DNA from: Massospora cicadina
Taxonomy: Eukaryota > Entomophthoromycota > Entomophthoromycetes > Entomophthorales > Entomophthoraceae
DNA length: 64,000 bases
NCBI GenBank assembly: GCA_022478985.1
Contig: JAKSZP010000205.1
Location: 81,741-145,740 of the forward strand
Direction: 5' to 3'
Positions 1 to 9,820 of the stretch are shown here, piece by piece. Below the pieces are notes generated by a model. That model did no database searches. It worked only from the letters and a program-made list of their open reading frames with translations, and was not told the origin of the DNA. A program made the position numbers and the translations under genes. Within the stretch, counting starts at the first letter, position 1. Every line of letters begins with the position of its first letter.

Positions 1-209
1 TTATCAATTGAGGGATTCAGTACTAATGTCACCACAAAATTGGATTAAAGTTAATAATTAAAATTTTTTATGGTCTGCCCCTATTGCGTGATATACTTGT
101 AGTCTTAAATACTCTATAATCTAAGTCAAAATGGAAAATGTCATTTTCTTATCCATGGAAAATTTCTATGGAGCTACGTATCCCCTCAACAAGATCTTGA
201 GGGAGGTAT
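1..209 (+). pseudogene. Possible 3' end of an upstream Ty3 element, ending in a polypurine tract
   Basis: No open frame survives. The stretch ends at about 196-209 with CTTGAGGGAGG followed by TTGTTGAG. This closely resembles the polypurine tract and LTR start of the G elements further right (CTTGAGGGGGAAG then TGTCAGG). I infer that these bases are the very end of an integrase region and its 3' untranslated part from a Ty3 copy lying to the left of the window. Chance resemblance in a purine-rich stretch is possible. Confidence 0.25.
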
Positions 210-560
210 TGTTGAGAATCTAAGTTTGAAATAGTTTGGATATGAATTGATCCTTGGACAAGGTTTACCACAATTAACAGAAAGAAACACTTGACAAATC
301 CCTTATTTGAGCCATTGTCTCGTTATATCCAAAGACAACTTATTCTAAGGCACACTGAAAGGTCGTAAAGGGTCCCATCTACTCAGAACCTAAATACATT
401 TCTCCTTAAAAATTAAGGAAGGTCTTGACAATCTTGAGAACCAGTGTTTTTAACAATAGCACATCCCTATGAAGAAAATAGTAATATTAATTTAATTAAT
501 TGATATTCTTTACTCTATCTTTTCTTGTCTAAATTATTGCCAAAGTGCATTTTCAATAGT
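210..560 (+). repeat. Decayed LTR-like sequence, probable 5' LTR of Ty3 element G0
   Basis: It begins TGTTGAGAATC directly after a polypurine tract. By eye it has a patchy match to the LTR-like start at 6126 (GATATGAATTGATCC against GACATGAATCAAACC at the same offset). Gag-like sequence follows from about 600. No primer-binding site is visible and the right border is an estimate from the roughly 340 bp LTRs of related elements. Confidence 0.28.
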
Positions 561-2150
561 GAAAAATCGTTCTACTATGAAGCTCATGGACACTAATATG
601 ATAATAACTTCTTTAGCGTTATAGTTGCCGGTTAATAAGTTTTTAAGGATTCCAATTATTATTAATCAAAGTCATTTTACTCAGTTTTCAGAGAAATTAA
701 AGCACTTATATTATACTGCCGCCCTATCAAAGTACTTCAGTGGAAGTTGCAAACTTAATTCATACCCCCAAGTGTATATCCATCCTGTTCTCCACCATCA
801 TCTGCAGCTTCTGAGATGATCATATGGAGATCTAAAGACAATATAGTGATACCAAGCAGCTTCATCCCTTACTCCTTGAGTTTTATGAGATATCTTCCAA
901 TTATGGTCATTGTTGAGAGGCTATTCTAGATAGTTGCAGAAAAATCAATCAGCCAAAGAATAAAATCAATCATATAGCTAACGGTCTTTGTAAAATTTCT
1001 TCACAACTAAGTTACTCAGCATATTGTTAGTGCTTCAGAAACCATACACAGTCATTTACAACAAGCTGTGGCATATTATTAGCACAGTTGAGTGACCAAC
1101 AACAATCTTATTTGTTCCAGATAAAGGGGTTAGTGAATTGGATCAATCAGCTTAAATGAAAAAGACAAACTCCCAATTAACTTCTGAAGTGCGTGTTCAA
1201 TAAGGTCCCCTTGAACTTGAAGGCCTTAAAGGGTCTCAAGGCCCAGAAGGACCCAGAGGCCAAGAGGACCTGAAGGAACTCTAGGAAACCCACGGCACAT
1301 TGAGCCAACCTGAGATAAAGACCATGAATCCCAGATATAAGACTTAGAATGACAATTAATGAAGGTGGCTTGTGGATGTTGTATGAACATTGAAGGATAC
1401 TATCTTGATGCTGACCTGACCTAAAAACATTTTTGATAGGGTTACCACTATTCAGAAAATGTGATTAGACATGATCGCTAGTCAACAAGCCCAGTTAAGA
1501 TACTTAAAATGCCAAAAGATTAAATTGCTTACATACTCCAAGTTTTGGAGAATCTATAAGTAGACAAATTGCAAAAAACTTGCTGACCAGGCTGCCAAAG
1601 ATATATGACTCCTCCATTCTATCATCTCTATGGCTGCAACCACTCACTTAAATTATTGGGATGAAATCTTTATGTGTTTTTCAATAGTTTTCAACAAAAA
1701 CTTGATCAAACTTGCTGACCAACCTTCTTGCGATTTACCCTTAAAACCAATAGACACTCAACCTCAAGATATACATGTCCTCTCTGAGCCTGTTAAAACC
1801 TCTAAGCCTTACTTTATGGAGATATATGTCCCTGGTATGGAGAAAATACAGTCTTTCCTATTTTTGTATGAAAGAACCATTGAGCTAGCACCACCAGACA
1901 GAAATCTCAACATATCAAATATTCCTTGAAAATAAGGCCCAGTAATTAGTAATGCTTTACTTCAAAGAGTGCACTTCCTGATATCAAGAGATGGCGGACC
2001 CTATTTAATTTGATAGCAGCTTGACCCTGTCTAATTAGAAACAAGCTTTCATGCGCATATATTCAAAAAGGTTTTATTCAGACTTTGCTAACTGTTTCTA
2101 TTATGAAGCTTTGGCCTTATCCTCATGTGAACGGTAACCTTTATAATGTA
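561..2150 (+). pseudogene. G0 Gag remnant with collagen-like stretch
   Basis: This is the broken Gag region of a Ty3/gypsy element, with many stops and frame changes. Three parts match the Gag of G2 and G1 in order. An N-terminal piece near 760-815 reads YPQVYIHPVLHHHLQLL (G2: GPKQYLHQLVHPTLYHLLPV). A Gly-X-Y stretch at about 1204-1260 reads GPLELEGLKGSQGPEGPRG. A capsid-like piece at 1630-1929 contains PGMEKIQSFLFLYERTIE (G2: PGEGSIISFLYLYEKALSEA). Gag normally forms the virus-like particle that packages element RNA in the cytoplasm. The function is lost here. The Gly-X-Y segment is not a standard Gag domain. Confidence 0.5.
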
Positions 2151-2594
2151 ATAGCTTTTGTGGTATCTAATTTTTTTTGACCAACACATCACACTCCACT
2201 TACAAGGAGTCAAGAAGCTTTCAAAATAAATCCTTGACAAAGGAAGCTATCATGAAACCTCCCAAACTGGAGGTGCTTCTTACCCCATTTAATAAAGGTT
2301 TGCAGTCTCATAATTATGCCACTAGTTAAAGCCCAAAACCTTGATCCATACGTGACCCCTACTCCTATTATGGGTTCTTCAATAAATAAGAGATTCAATG
2401 CTGGAGAAGAAATCAGATAAGACAGAATTAAAGTGTCAGACTAACGTGTGAGGCTCCCTATTATGATGAATCTACGCTTTAACAACCTACTCATAATCCC
2501 CAAAGCCCAAGTGCTGCATTATGTTTGCTCCTATGGATCTGTCATTTCCAAGATTATAGTTAATCTGAATTTTTCAAATTAATCCTAATCTTCT

Positions 2595-2780
2595 TTGGAA
2601 AAAATCTATGACTTCCAATTTGAGCCTAATAAATCCAATGCTATTTATTCACACCCTACCTTTGGATATGATGTCACTCATGTAGAGGTATTAGTGCACA
2701 AGGTGAAGGTCCTGACTATTCTTGACACTGGTTCCCTAGTCAAATGTTACCCTTCTCGCCTTTTTAATAAAGAAAATTAA
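2595..2780 (+). pseudogene. G0 aspartic protease remnant
   Basis: The frame contains ILDTGSLVKCYPSRLF, the D-T-G-S active-site signature of a retropepsin. It is preceded by a beta-strand-like VEVLVHKVKVLT, as in the G2 protease (AEAIIDTGSPVNVVSSKLI) and the G1 protease (AKAIIDTGSLVNVVSSKFI). In Ty3 elements this enzyme cuts the polyprotein into Gag and Pol parts. Only about 60 codons remain open; the second half, including the ILLG-type strand, is not readable. Position between Gag and RT remnants supports the call. Confidence 0.55.
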
Positions 2781-3599
2781 GATTACTCACAAATTGTAAT
2801 AATAAAGTATATATGGAATCACTGAAAACTCCTGCACTAGCACTCTTTGGGCTTATTTTTATTGCCATCCAGATTTCAAACTCTACTAGTGTATTTCCCT
2901 GATTTGACTTGGACAAATATAGATATGGCCCACTATAAGCATACCTTTCCTAGTCAAGCTCAGCAGAAAAAGTTAGTCATAAAAATTTATATTTCTCCAT
3001 ACTTGGATATATAGTTCCAGATTTTTAATCAAAACCTACTAAAGGAAAAAGGTAAAATAAAATTCCAAGTTGCCTATTGGAGCATCCCAAATCCATTGAG
3101 AGACTGGTGTACTAAGTAGTGAGGCCAAAAACTAAGCTACATCCACCCACAGGCAATGAAAGAAGGAATGTCAATTTTCCTGTCAAAAAGACGTCATCCC
3201 TCATAAGTCTCAGAATCTGGTGTAGAAAAAAGTTCAAGTCATTATACCTCCTTCACATCTATTTCAATTTTATGAAGGAATTAATACTGCTATACCTGAT
3301 CAACTGATTTGTCTTGGGTCACTCAATCCCGCATACCATGGTCCTTTTATTGTCTAGGTGGCTAATCTTACTGACCAATCTCAGGCTGTAACTTAAATCA
3401 TCCATTGTCCTATGTCCGCACTTTACCAATTGACTTAGTTGACTCCTTGACTAGTTGTGGACCTTTGATTGGCTTAAGGATTGATGAATACCCCATTGTA
3501 AGGCAAGCGGAGGTAAAGTTTGGCGATTCTTTTACTATTGAGAAATGACAATTAGTTTCCTATAACTAAGAAGTAACCTGGCAAATTCTCAAAGGGTCT

Positions 3600-4830
3600 A
3601 GACGATTTTGAAACGATGATGGGTTCAACACAAGGTGGATACTAGTGATAATTACCCCATTTGGGCTAGGACATAGCAAAAATCCAAGTTAAGGGAGCCC
3701 AAAATGGTTAAGGAGTTAAAACAGCTATTGGAGGCTGACCAAATAAATCCTTCTTAGAGCCCGCGGGACACTACCTCACTTCTGATATGCACAAAGAATG
3801 AAGGCCGTTAAATAGTGATGTATTACAGGTTACTGGTGCAATAAGTTGATAGTACAGCTACTTCTACTAAAACTCTGATGACTCTCTCTGACTTTTATCT
3901 GGATAAAATTTCATCCTCCATATATCCTTCCAAATGTCATTGACAGATTATACCTGTTTTTGAAGATAGAGAGAAATAACACTAATCTCCAATGAAGAGT
4001 TATAAGAGCTGCCTCATAATCTCAGGGGATGTAGACGCCCCTGAAACCTTTAAATGAGCAATGGATGGGATGCACAGAGTCCTCAAAAAGTCATTTATAT
4101 CAGTCTAACTAAATGATGTTACAGTGCTCTCCCAAATCTTTAATGAACATATTAACACTTTGAGAGAAGTCTTTGAATGTATGAAAGCAGCTTCCTTGAA
4201 GCTAAAAACTGTCAAGTAAAGTTTTAAAACAGGAAGTGCAAATTTTGAGCCACAAGATTTTTTTAAAAGATTTGAACCTGTGCCTGATAAGGTTGTTGCC
4301 ATTTAAATGATGTCTCAGGATAAATAGCTTGTGCAAACACTGGTATTTATAAGAATGGTCAGTTTCTATTGACAGTTCATTCCTCACTTTGCTGTAATCA
4401 CCAAGCCATTGGTTCATTTACTTCACAAAGAAATGCTGTTCCGTTAAGAAAATCTCAACAACAAAACTTTGATTCCCTAAAAGATGTCCTAATATCAGAT
4501 CCTATATTAAGCCCATAACTGAATTCAACAAGCTTTTCATCCATTCATGAATGATAGTGATTTCGCATTTGAAGCAATATTGGAGAAAATCAATCCTAAT
4601 TTGGTTGTTCTTATTGCTTATTACATAAATACTTTGATCAAGGTGGAGAGAAATTATAACATTACTGGAAGTGAGTGTCTAGTTGTGCTACTAGCCATCA
4701 AAAATTTCTGCCCCTGCTTCTATAGAGCCACTTCAAGTTTGTAGCTGATTATGCATTTTTAAGTTGGGTGCAACAGACGAAGGACCCCAACAAAAGTTTT
4801 TCTTGATGTACGTTAAGTTTAAGAGATTAA
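3600..4830 (+). pseudogene. G0 reverse transcriptase and RNase H remnant
   Basis: Frames joined by eye show the Ty3 RT order. The N-terminal block reads LEADQINPS (LL..G.I..S) near 3725-3755. Near 4050-4200 come AMDGMHRVLKKSF, then LNDVTVLSQIFNEHINTLRE and VFECMKAASLKLKTVK. These match AMDNIL, YLDDITVFS and the LKLK block of active relatives. The catalytic YLDD reads LND, so the first aspartate is replaced. RNase H follows at 4547-4744 with FAFEAILEKINPN, LIAYYINTL and ERNYNITGSECLVV, matching FAIGAILEQ and ERNYSTTEKECLA. Several stops and frameshifts make it inactive. Confidence 0.6.
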
Positions 4831-4899
4831 AATTTCTCTATTATTTAATCTGCGAGGGATATCCAATATAACGCTGATGGGTTATTCCGTTTATCAATA

Positions 4900-6120
4900 C
4901 TAATATTATATGCTTCTAAAGAATAAAGGGTATAGGTATTTGATTTTAGCGATCCATGACGTGCAAATTAGAAATCCTGAGGTTTAATTAAAACTAAGAA
5001 AAATTACTGATCAAACACTAATAAAAGGAAGGTTGCTTTAAAAGGCGTATGAACAGTCTGGTTACCTTACATCCCTCAGCTAGAGCCTTTACCATCCTGG
5101 AATCACGTACTATTGAGGTCATGGCACTCTATAGAAAACTTATAAGTGGTTTGAAAATTGATATCACTGGAAAGGCATGAATGAATCTATGATATCATTA
5201 ATCCTTCCTTATTTGCACAAATCAAGATTGGTGCATTATTACTATCAACCTCAAGTTATTGAGCGACCATCACCCTTTGCCAAAGTTAGTATTGATGTTA
5301 TTTTAACTTGTTGCTCTCCATGTATGGACACTAATACATTTTTTGCCATCAATCACTTGGTAAAATGAAACAAAGCCACATTGGTAGTCTCTGACACTTC
5401 AGGGCCATCTATTTCTTTATTGCTAAAAATTTATCATCAGGCATGGTAGTATTAAAGTTCTCTTTAGCTGATACTAGTGCAAATTTCGTGTTACAGGTGG
5501 TAACCAAGTTCAATTTCTTATAAGACATATCAATACTTCACATTCCCCTATTGTCCCTTATTCATTAGAAATGTAGAACAATAAAATGGTACGCTTATCT
5601 TTATACTATGTAAAATGGTACATCTTAATCCTTCCCAATGGAGTAAATATCTCCCCAGGTGCACTAATGGCTTACCAGGTAGGATATCAAAATGGTTAGG
5701 ATATCTCAATATAAGACCCTATACGCTTTGACCTCAAGTTGCCCTCTAGCATCCAGCCCACTTTGGAAACTTCCACCCCAGGCAAAGACAAGCTATCTAT
5801 GCGGAGACAAACAAATAAAGGTTTTAGACTCCAGGCCCTGATGGATAAGTACATAGGGATTATTAAAAGGAGGGAAACCAAACAAGCTATTAATCAAAAA
5901 CCCATCTCGATTGTCTATAATTTGGGAGACTTAGTTTTATTCTACCGTCACCAACATGGAGTAAGAGCATATGAATCTTAATGTTTTATGGCCATACCTT
6001 ATTGAGTGATATGCCTCCATGGCACAGAAAACTTCATCACATCCATCAAAATGGGTTTTTTGTTAATCAAGTCCATGGAAGGTTACACCAGTGTTATGTA
6101 ACCCTAAGCAAGATCTTAAG
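4900..6120 (+). pseudogene. G0 integrase remnant
   Basis: Broken frames continue in Ty3 order after RNase H. At 5177-5368 the piece ERPSPFAKVSIDVI and TNTFFAINHLVK matches the start of the integrase catalytic core, where the first aspartate follows the FxxVxxD pattern. At 5739-5981 an open stretch with NQKPISIVYNLGDLVLFY matches the C-terminal region just before the GPY/F module (K..Y..GDLVL.Y). There is no chromodomain. Integrase would insert element cDNA in the nucleus; this copy is dead. It ends at a second LTR-like start at 6126. Confidence 0.5.
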
Positions 6121-6125
6121 AAATT

Positions 6126-6500
6126 TGTCAGGAGATACAAAGTTCAATCAATTAAGACATGAATCAAACCTCTGAAGAGTCAACCTTTTATAAATGGAAA
6201 CCACCGCCTAATGAATTCATTGATTAAACCTTAAGCTCCAAGGATACAAATGTGCTGATAAATTTTAAAGCTCCTGTATTAAGTACAAAGGGTCAGATAC
6301 CTTTACTAACTAAGGACTAAGCTCATTTAAAGATTGGGAAAGATCTTGCTAATCAAAGAACACAATGTCCTGAATGAAATTTTGTCCATTTATAACTATA
6401 TATAAACACCTGCTTAGGTAATTAATTGTACTTTATCATATCAGACTTGTTTGACAATTGCTAAAGTAAATATTTACCCTGGTGACAAGTAATCCCACTT
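6126..6500 (+). repeat. Probable 3' LTR of G0, decayed
   Basis: It starts TGTCAGGAGATACAAAG just after CAAGATCTTAAGAAAT, a decayed polypurine tract. The G1 LTR starts the same way (TGTCAGGATATTG after CTTGAGGGGGAAG). The right end is unclear and is set by the expected LTR length and by the - strand RNase H remnant that begins at 6532. Confidence 0.32.
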
Positions 6501-6531
6501 AGAATCCATCTGATGCAAAAAACTAATAATT

Positions 6532-6779
6532 TTACAGCCTTTGATGGACTGGTAAACAAATTGCATAATTTAAAAAATAAGCATCTAGATCAATGATTTT
6601 TGACAAAACATCAGCGTTCATATGATCATGTATTACCAAATGTTTGCTCTCAAAATTATCTTGAAGATGTAAAGCCCATTTCACCAAGTTTCCATCTAGG
6701 TAATTCCTGTTTAGAGCCATCTGAGTGAAGCATGAATGGTCACAACATTTGTGTTCTCTACACATGCATAGTTGAAATT
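6532..6779 (-). pseudogene. Element H: C-terminal half of Ty3 RNase H
   Basis: The - strand frame reads FTQMALNRNYLDGNLVKWAL and HLQDNFESKHLVIHDHMNAD followed by VLSKI. This matches the end of a Ty3 RNase H (FTDHKAL..L, RWALRLQDYDFEI.H..G..N.ADALSR). The upstream half lies at 9821-9960, on the far side of LTR element J. Together they indicate one RNase H domain split by the J insertion. The integrase expected to follow below 6532 is not seen, so H is truncated here. Confidence 0.55.
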
Positions 6780-6861
6780 ACTTGACTATTTGTATCACTT
6801 CTAAGCAGTCTCTTGGTGATGGTATGGTTCTTTTCCACATTTCAAAAAGTTTAATTTAGTC

Positions 6862-6865
6862 CATG
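6862..6865. repeat. Target-site duplication of element J, CATG (left copy)
   Basis: CATG lies immediately outside the 3' LTR end at 6866. The same CATG is at 9817-9820 outside the 5' LTR. A fifth base differs between the two sides. Duplications of 4-6 bp are expected for LTR retrotransposon integration. Confidence 0.45.
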
Positions 6866-7438
6866 TTTTGGAATTTAGAAATTCACCAACCAAATTCTGA
6901 GGCCCTCAAAGTTGGATTTTAGTTGACAAATTAAGTAATATATTTTTTAAGGAAATAGATTCCCTTATAGAATGTATCTATATGTGATTTCACAAGTAAA
7001 TGCTCAGTCTTGAATCAGATAAAGGATATAGAATGATATTCTCAGAATGAACAGACGTCAGAGGACCCAGATGATGTATTGTTGCTTTTAGAATTATAAG
7101 TCCCTGGAAAGTTTCTTATTGATATAAATACAATATAAAAGAGAAGTTGAACTTGTGTACTTATTTTATTTTGACACTTATATAGGGTCATTTGTAATAT
7201 TCTTTAAATTGATAATATTACAGTTAATTAGATTAGAATATCTGATTAGAGATATAATCAAATCATCAAAGATCATATCTGATATCTGTTTTAAACCAAA
7301 TAAAGTGATAATAATTATTATAATAAATATTATAGAATGTTAGGCATCATGCCTATTTACCCAAGGCTTAGACTAAAGGGCTGTCATGAGTTTGACCCTC
7401 AGGATAAGGCTTAACAAAATAGGGGTTAAAATCTGACA
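6866..7438 (-). repeat. 3' LTR of element J
   Basis: It reads TGTCAGATTTTAACCCC at its 5' end and matches the other J LTR along its length. Shared anchors are the GCCTATTTACCC block, the AAATATATAGGG-type block and the GGGCCTCAGAAT block near the 3' end. It lacks the 24 bp insert found in the partner LTR at 9586. An AT-rich run at 7305-7340 corresponds to the microsatellite of the partner. Confidence 0.6.
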
Positions 7439-8093
7439 GAGCCACCCTTAAGCCTTGTCCTAGGGAGAAAGCTTAACGTTGAGTCATGCATATCTTGAAG
7501 AGGAAGTAAGTCAACTTGGTGTTGGCGGATTCTAAAATTGGCTCAGGGCAATTTTGCAGATCCAGCATTGGTATCCACCAGTTAAGTTTGTTCCACCATG
7601 GGCCCTGGGATCTGGTGGCAGAAATACTCCAAAGATGTTACTGTTTTATCAAAAGAATGTATTAGGCTGAGGCAAGGGTTGTAAACCCACTTCTCAGTAT
7701 AGCTGGCTGAATTTAATAAACCCCTTTTAATTAAGGCTGGGTGTCCATGGTAAAGTTGGGTGTAACGGAGGCAACGTTGTTTGTGCACTAGTATATAAAA
7801 GCAGAAGCAATGTCATCATTTCTTGGTTTATTATACTTCAGAGGCATAGCAATAGGAGTATTGAACAGAAATTAAAAGATCTACCATTGGGAATTGTTTG
7901 GTATCAGATCAAATGAAAATAAAGAAATTTTGAAAATGAATTTTGAGTACCAGAGGGATCATCAAGGGTGCTCATGAAGTGAAAAGAAACAGAAATATAT
8001 AATCTACTAAAAATAAAATAAATATAAATATAAAAAATGAATATGGTTAGTGTGAATGACAAAGGCAACGGCATTGTCATCCACCCAGACATC

Positions 8094-8103
8094 AGTTATT
8101 ATT
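8094..8103. repeat. Target-site duplication of SINE1, AGTTATTATT (left copy)
   Basis: AGTTATTATT occurs here, again at 8243-8252 and again at 8544-8553. The first two copies bracket SINE1; the second and third bracket SINE2. Confidence 0.6.
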
Positions 8104-8242
8104 GCTTTTAATTATTCGAGGTGGGTCGACCTCGGGACAAATATACCACACCGAGAAGTTTTCTAGCCAGTACAGGTTTCGAACTCAAAACCTGCACATA
8201 GGGTGGAAGCAGTTTTACCTGCTCGGCTAACCACCCTACCAG
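8104..8242 (-). mobile_element. SINE1: tRNA-derived short interspersed element
   Basis: Read on the - strand it begins GGTAGGGTGGTTAGCCGAGC, with a pol III A box like that of a tRNA (TTAGCCGAGCAGG). About 50 bases later comes GAGTTCGAAACC, a near-perfect B box. The 3' part reads GTATATTTGTCCCGAGGTC then GACCCACCTCGAAT and ends in an A/T-rich tail. A direct repeat AGTTATTATT bounds it. SINEs are transcribed by pol III from the internal boxes and moved by the enzymes of a LINE. It lies inside element J. Confidence 0.75.
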
Positions 8243-8252
8243 AGTTATTATT

Positions 8253-8541
8253 ATCTTTTTTTCTTTTTTTATTCGAGGTGGGCCGACCTGGGGACGATAC
8301 CGCACCGATTAGGGAAGTGAAGAAAATGGGAAAGGAGGATAAAACCCGGAAAACCTCCATGCGCAGCGTATGATAGGCCAGGAACTCCATGGACCGCCTT
8401 TGCTATTTGCTATCTCGGTTCGGGGCATTGGCGCGCAAAACCAACACAGTCAAAATCGTCCCCTACCCAAAGTCCATTACCGGGATCGAACTCGGGAGGC
8501 AGTGGTAGAGGGTCTATACTCTACCACTGGGGTATCCTCCC
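8253..8541 (-). mobile_element. SINE2: longer tRNA-derived element sharing the SINE1 3' domain
   Basis: On the - strand it starts GGGAGGATACCCCAGTGGTA, with a tRNA-like A box, and has a B box GAGTTCGATCCCGG about 50 bases on. A middle part of roughly 150 bp is absent from SINE1. The 3' end reads GGTATCGTCCCCAGGTCGGC then CCACCTCGAAT and an A-rich tail, clearly related to SINE1. A perfect 12 bp repeat AGAGTTATTATT flanks it (8241-8252 and 8542-8553). The tRNA-like head is too degenerate and too long-tailed to be a working tRNA gene. Confidence 0.75.
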
Positions 8542-8553
8542 AGAGTTATTATT
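8542..8553. repeat. Target-site duplication of SINE2, AGAGTTATTATT (right copy)
   Basis: It is identical to 8241-8252 over 12 bases. The two copies lie directly at the ends of SINE2. Confidence 0.75.
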
Positions 8554-9178
8554 GTTGGTGCCAGTAAAAAGGGCCCTAAAAGAAACTTGTTGAGCCTTTG
8601 ATTCATTACAATAATCAAAAAATGTCACTGGTAGAAAATATACATCCTTTTTTTGATATAAAGATGACCTGAGCAAGGCGCTTGGGAGTTTCTCATACCC
8701 AAATCTAAGGACTCACCACTCAAGTTTATTTCTCCCAAAAGTTGTGGAATCTAGAGGCATGATTAAAGAGGTGCCGTCATGATTTTTGGCCATCTTTAGC
8801 AAATTCTTTGGCGTCTCACTGAACGCCATAACTTGAACTTTCCTATTCCAATTGGATAACTCCTCACTGGATTGTTGGTGAGTTTAAAAAGATTCACTTG
8901 GATGGTGGTGTGGCGGATTAAAAACTTAGATTAATCAATTGGGCTTTTAGTCAAGTGAATTAGCTTTTATAAAGATCCTTATATAAATTATTGAGATTTT
9001 GGTTAGAAATGATTAATATATTGAATGAATTGGCCCATCAACTAATGGTAGGCAATAATAATCGCTCTAACTCCAAAATTAGCTCACCATCTTCCATTTT
9101 GGTAAACGATTTGGGATAATTTCATTGGTTTAAATCCAATGCACAATAAACGTTTTGATCAAACCATTTTGGAGGGGC

Positions 9179-9196
9179 CCCCTGTAGTGAGCACCA
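9179..9196 (-). promoter_or_regulatory. Primer-binding site of element J
   Basis: On the - strand it reads TGGTGCTCACTACAGGGG, starting with the TGG that pairs with a tRNA CCA end, one or two bases after the 5' LTR. The same core occurs in G1, G2 and I, which supports the assignment. Confidence 0.6.
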
Positions 9197-9585
9197 CCTT
9201 TCAGAATTTGGCGATCCACTAGATGGATTCTGAGGCCCTCAAAGCTGATTTTGGAGTTGCCAAAATAAGTAATCGATTGGTTGGGGAAATTAGATTCCCT
9301 TATATATAAATGTAAATCACTAGGTCAATACTCAGTACTGACTCAGGATGAAAAAATAGAATGATTTTCTCATAATAAACAAACGACTGATGCCATGGAT
9401 GACGAAATGTTGCTCTAAGGATTAAAGCCCTGGAGTGATACTTATTTATATATAAATTTATAAAACAAAAAAGAAGTTAAACCTGTCGTTTAATTGTATT
9501 ATTTTGACAAATATATAGGGCAAGTTGTATTATTAATTAGTCAGTAATATAACACAGTTGATCATATTAAGATATCTAATGAGAG

Positions 9586-9609
9586 TGGGACCATCTAGTA
9601 CTAAAAAAA
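9586..9609 (+). mobile_element. Mini-retroposon copy 1, 24 bp
   Basis: The insert is TGGGACCATCTAGTACT followed by seven A. It is flanked by a perfect 15 bp direct repeat GATATCTAATGAGAG (9571-9585 and 9610-9624), or 17 bp counting two A. The partner J LTR at about 7230-7255 has the same surroundings without the insert, so this is an insertion and not a deletion elsewhere. A-tail, long target duplication and extreme shortness point to target-primed reverse transcription of an RNA 3' end. Confidence 0.8.
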
Positions 9610-9677
9610 GATATCTAATGAGAGATATAATCAACTTATTAAAGGTCATATCTGATATCTATTATAAACAGAATAAA

Positions 9678-9711
<34 letters not shown>
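9678..9711. repeat. (ATT)n and (TA)n microsatellite
   Basis: About eight ATT units are followed by a short TA run inside the 5' LTR of J. The partner LTR has only a degenerate version, so the run expanded or decayed after insertion. Confidence 0.85.
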
Positions 9712-9715
<4 letters not shown>

Positions 9716-9820
9716 GATTATTAGGCGTCAGGCCTATTTACCCGAGACCCAGCCTAAGGGCTTTCATGAGTTTGATCCCAGGATAAGGATTAACCAAATA
9801 GAGTGAAATCCCAACACATG

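Larger units (their letters stand above)
6866..9816 (-). mobile_element. Element J: small LTR retrotransposon inserted in H
   Basis: Two related LTRs in direct orientation (7438-6866 and 9816-9198 on the - strand) flank an internal region of about 1.76 kb. A primer-binding site lies next to the 5' LTR at 9196-9179. No RT, RNase H or integrase motif is visible inside, so J looks non-autonomous. One - strand frame at about 8900-8580 stays readable for roughly 100 codons with two stops and may be a decayed Gag; I do not recognise it. Two SINEs (8104-8541) sit in the internal part. J splits the RNase H domain of element H, which fixes it as younger than H. Confidence 0.6.
9198..9816 (-). repeat. 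5' LTR of element J, with microsatellite and mini-retroposon insert
   Basis: It begins TGTTGGGATTTCAC and ends near CTGAAAG before the primer-binding site. It aligns with the 3' LTR at 6866-7438. It is longer because of an (ATT)n/(TA)n run at about 9678-9711 and the 24 bp insert plus duplicated target at 9571-9624. LTR divergence is substantial by eye, so J is old. Confidence 0.6.

Noticed and set aside
8453..8541. A tRNA gene on the - strand (A box, B box, tRNA-like ends).
   Set aside because: The acceptor and anticodon stems do not close. The sequence continues into a SINE body with A-rich tail, and a 12 bp duplication flanks the whole unit, so it is a SINE head.
9678..9711. A CRISPR-like or functional tandem repeat.
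   Set aside because: It is a plain ATT/TA microsatellite inside an LTR. No direct-repeat array with spacers occurs anywhere in the window.
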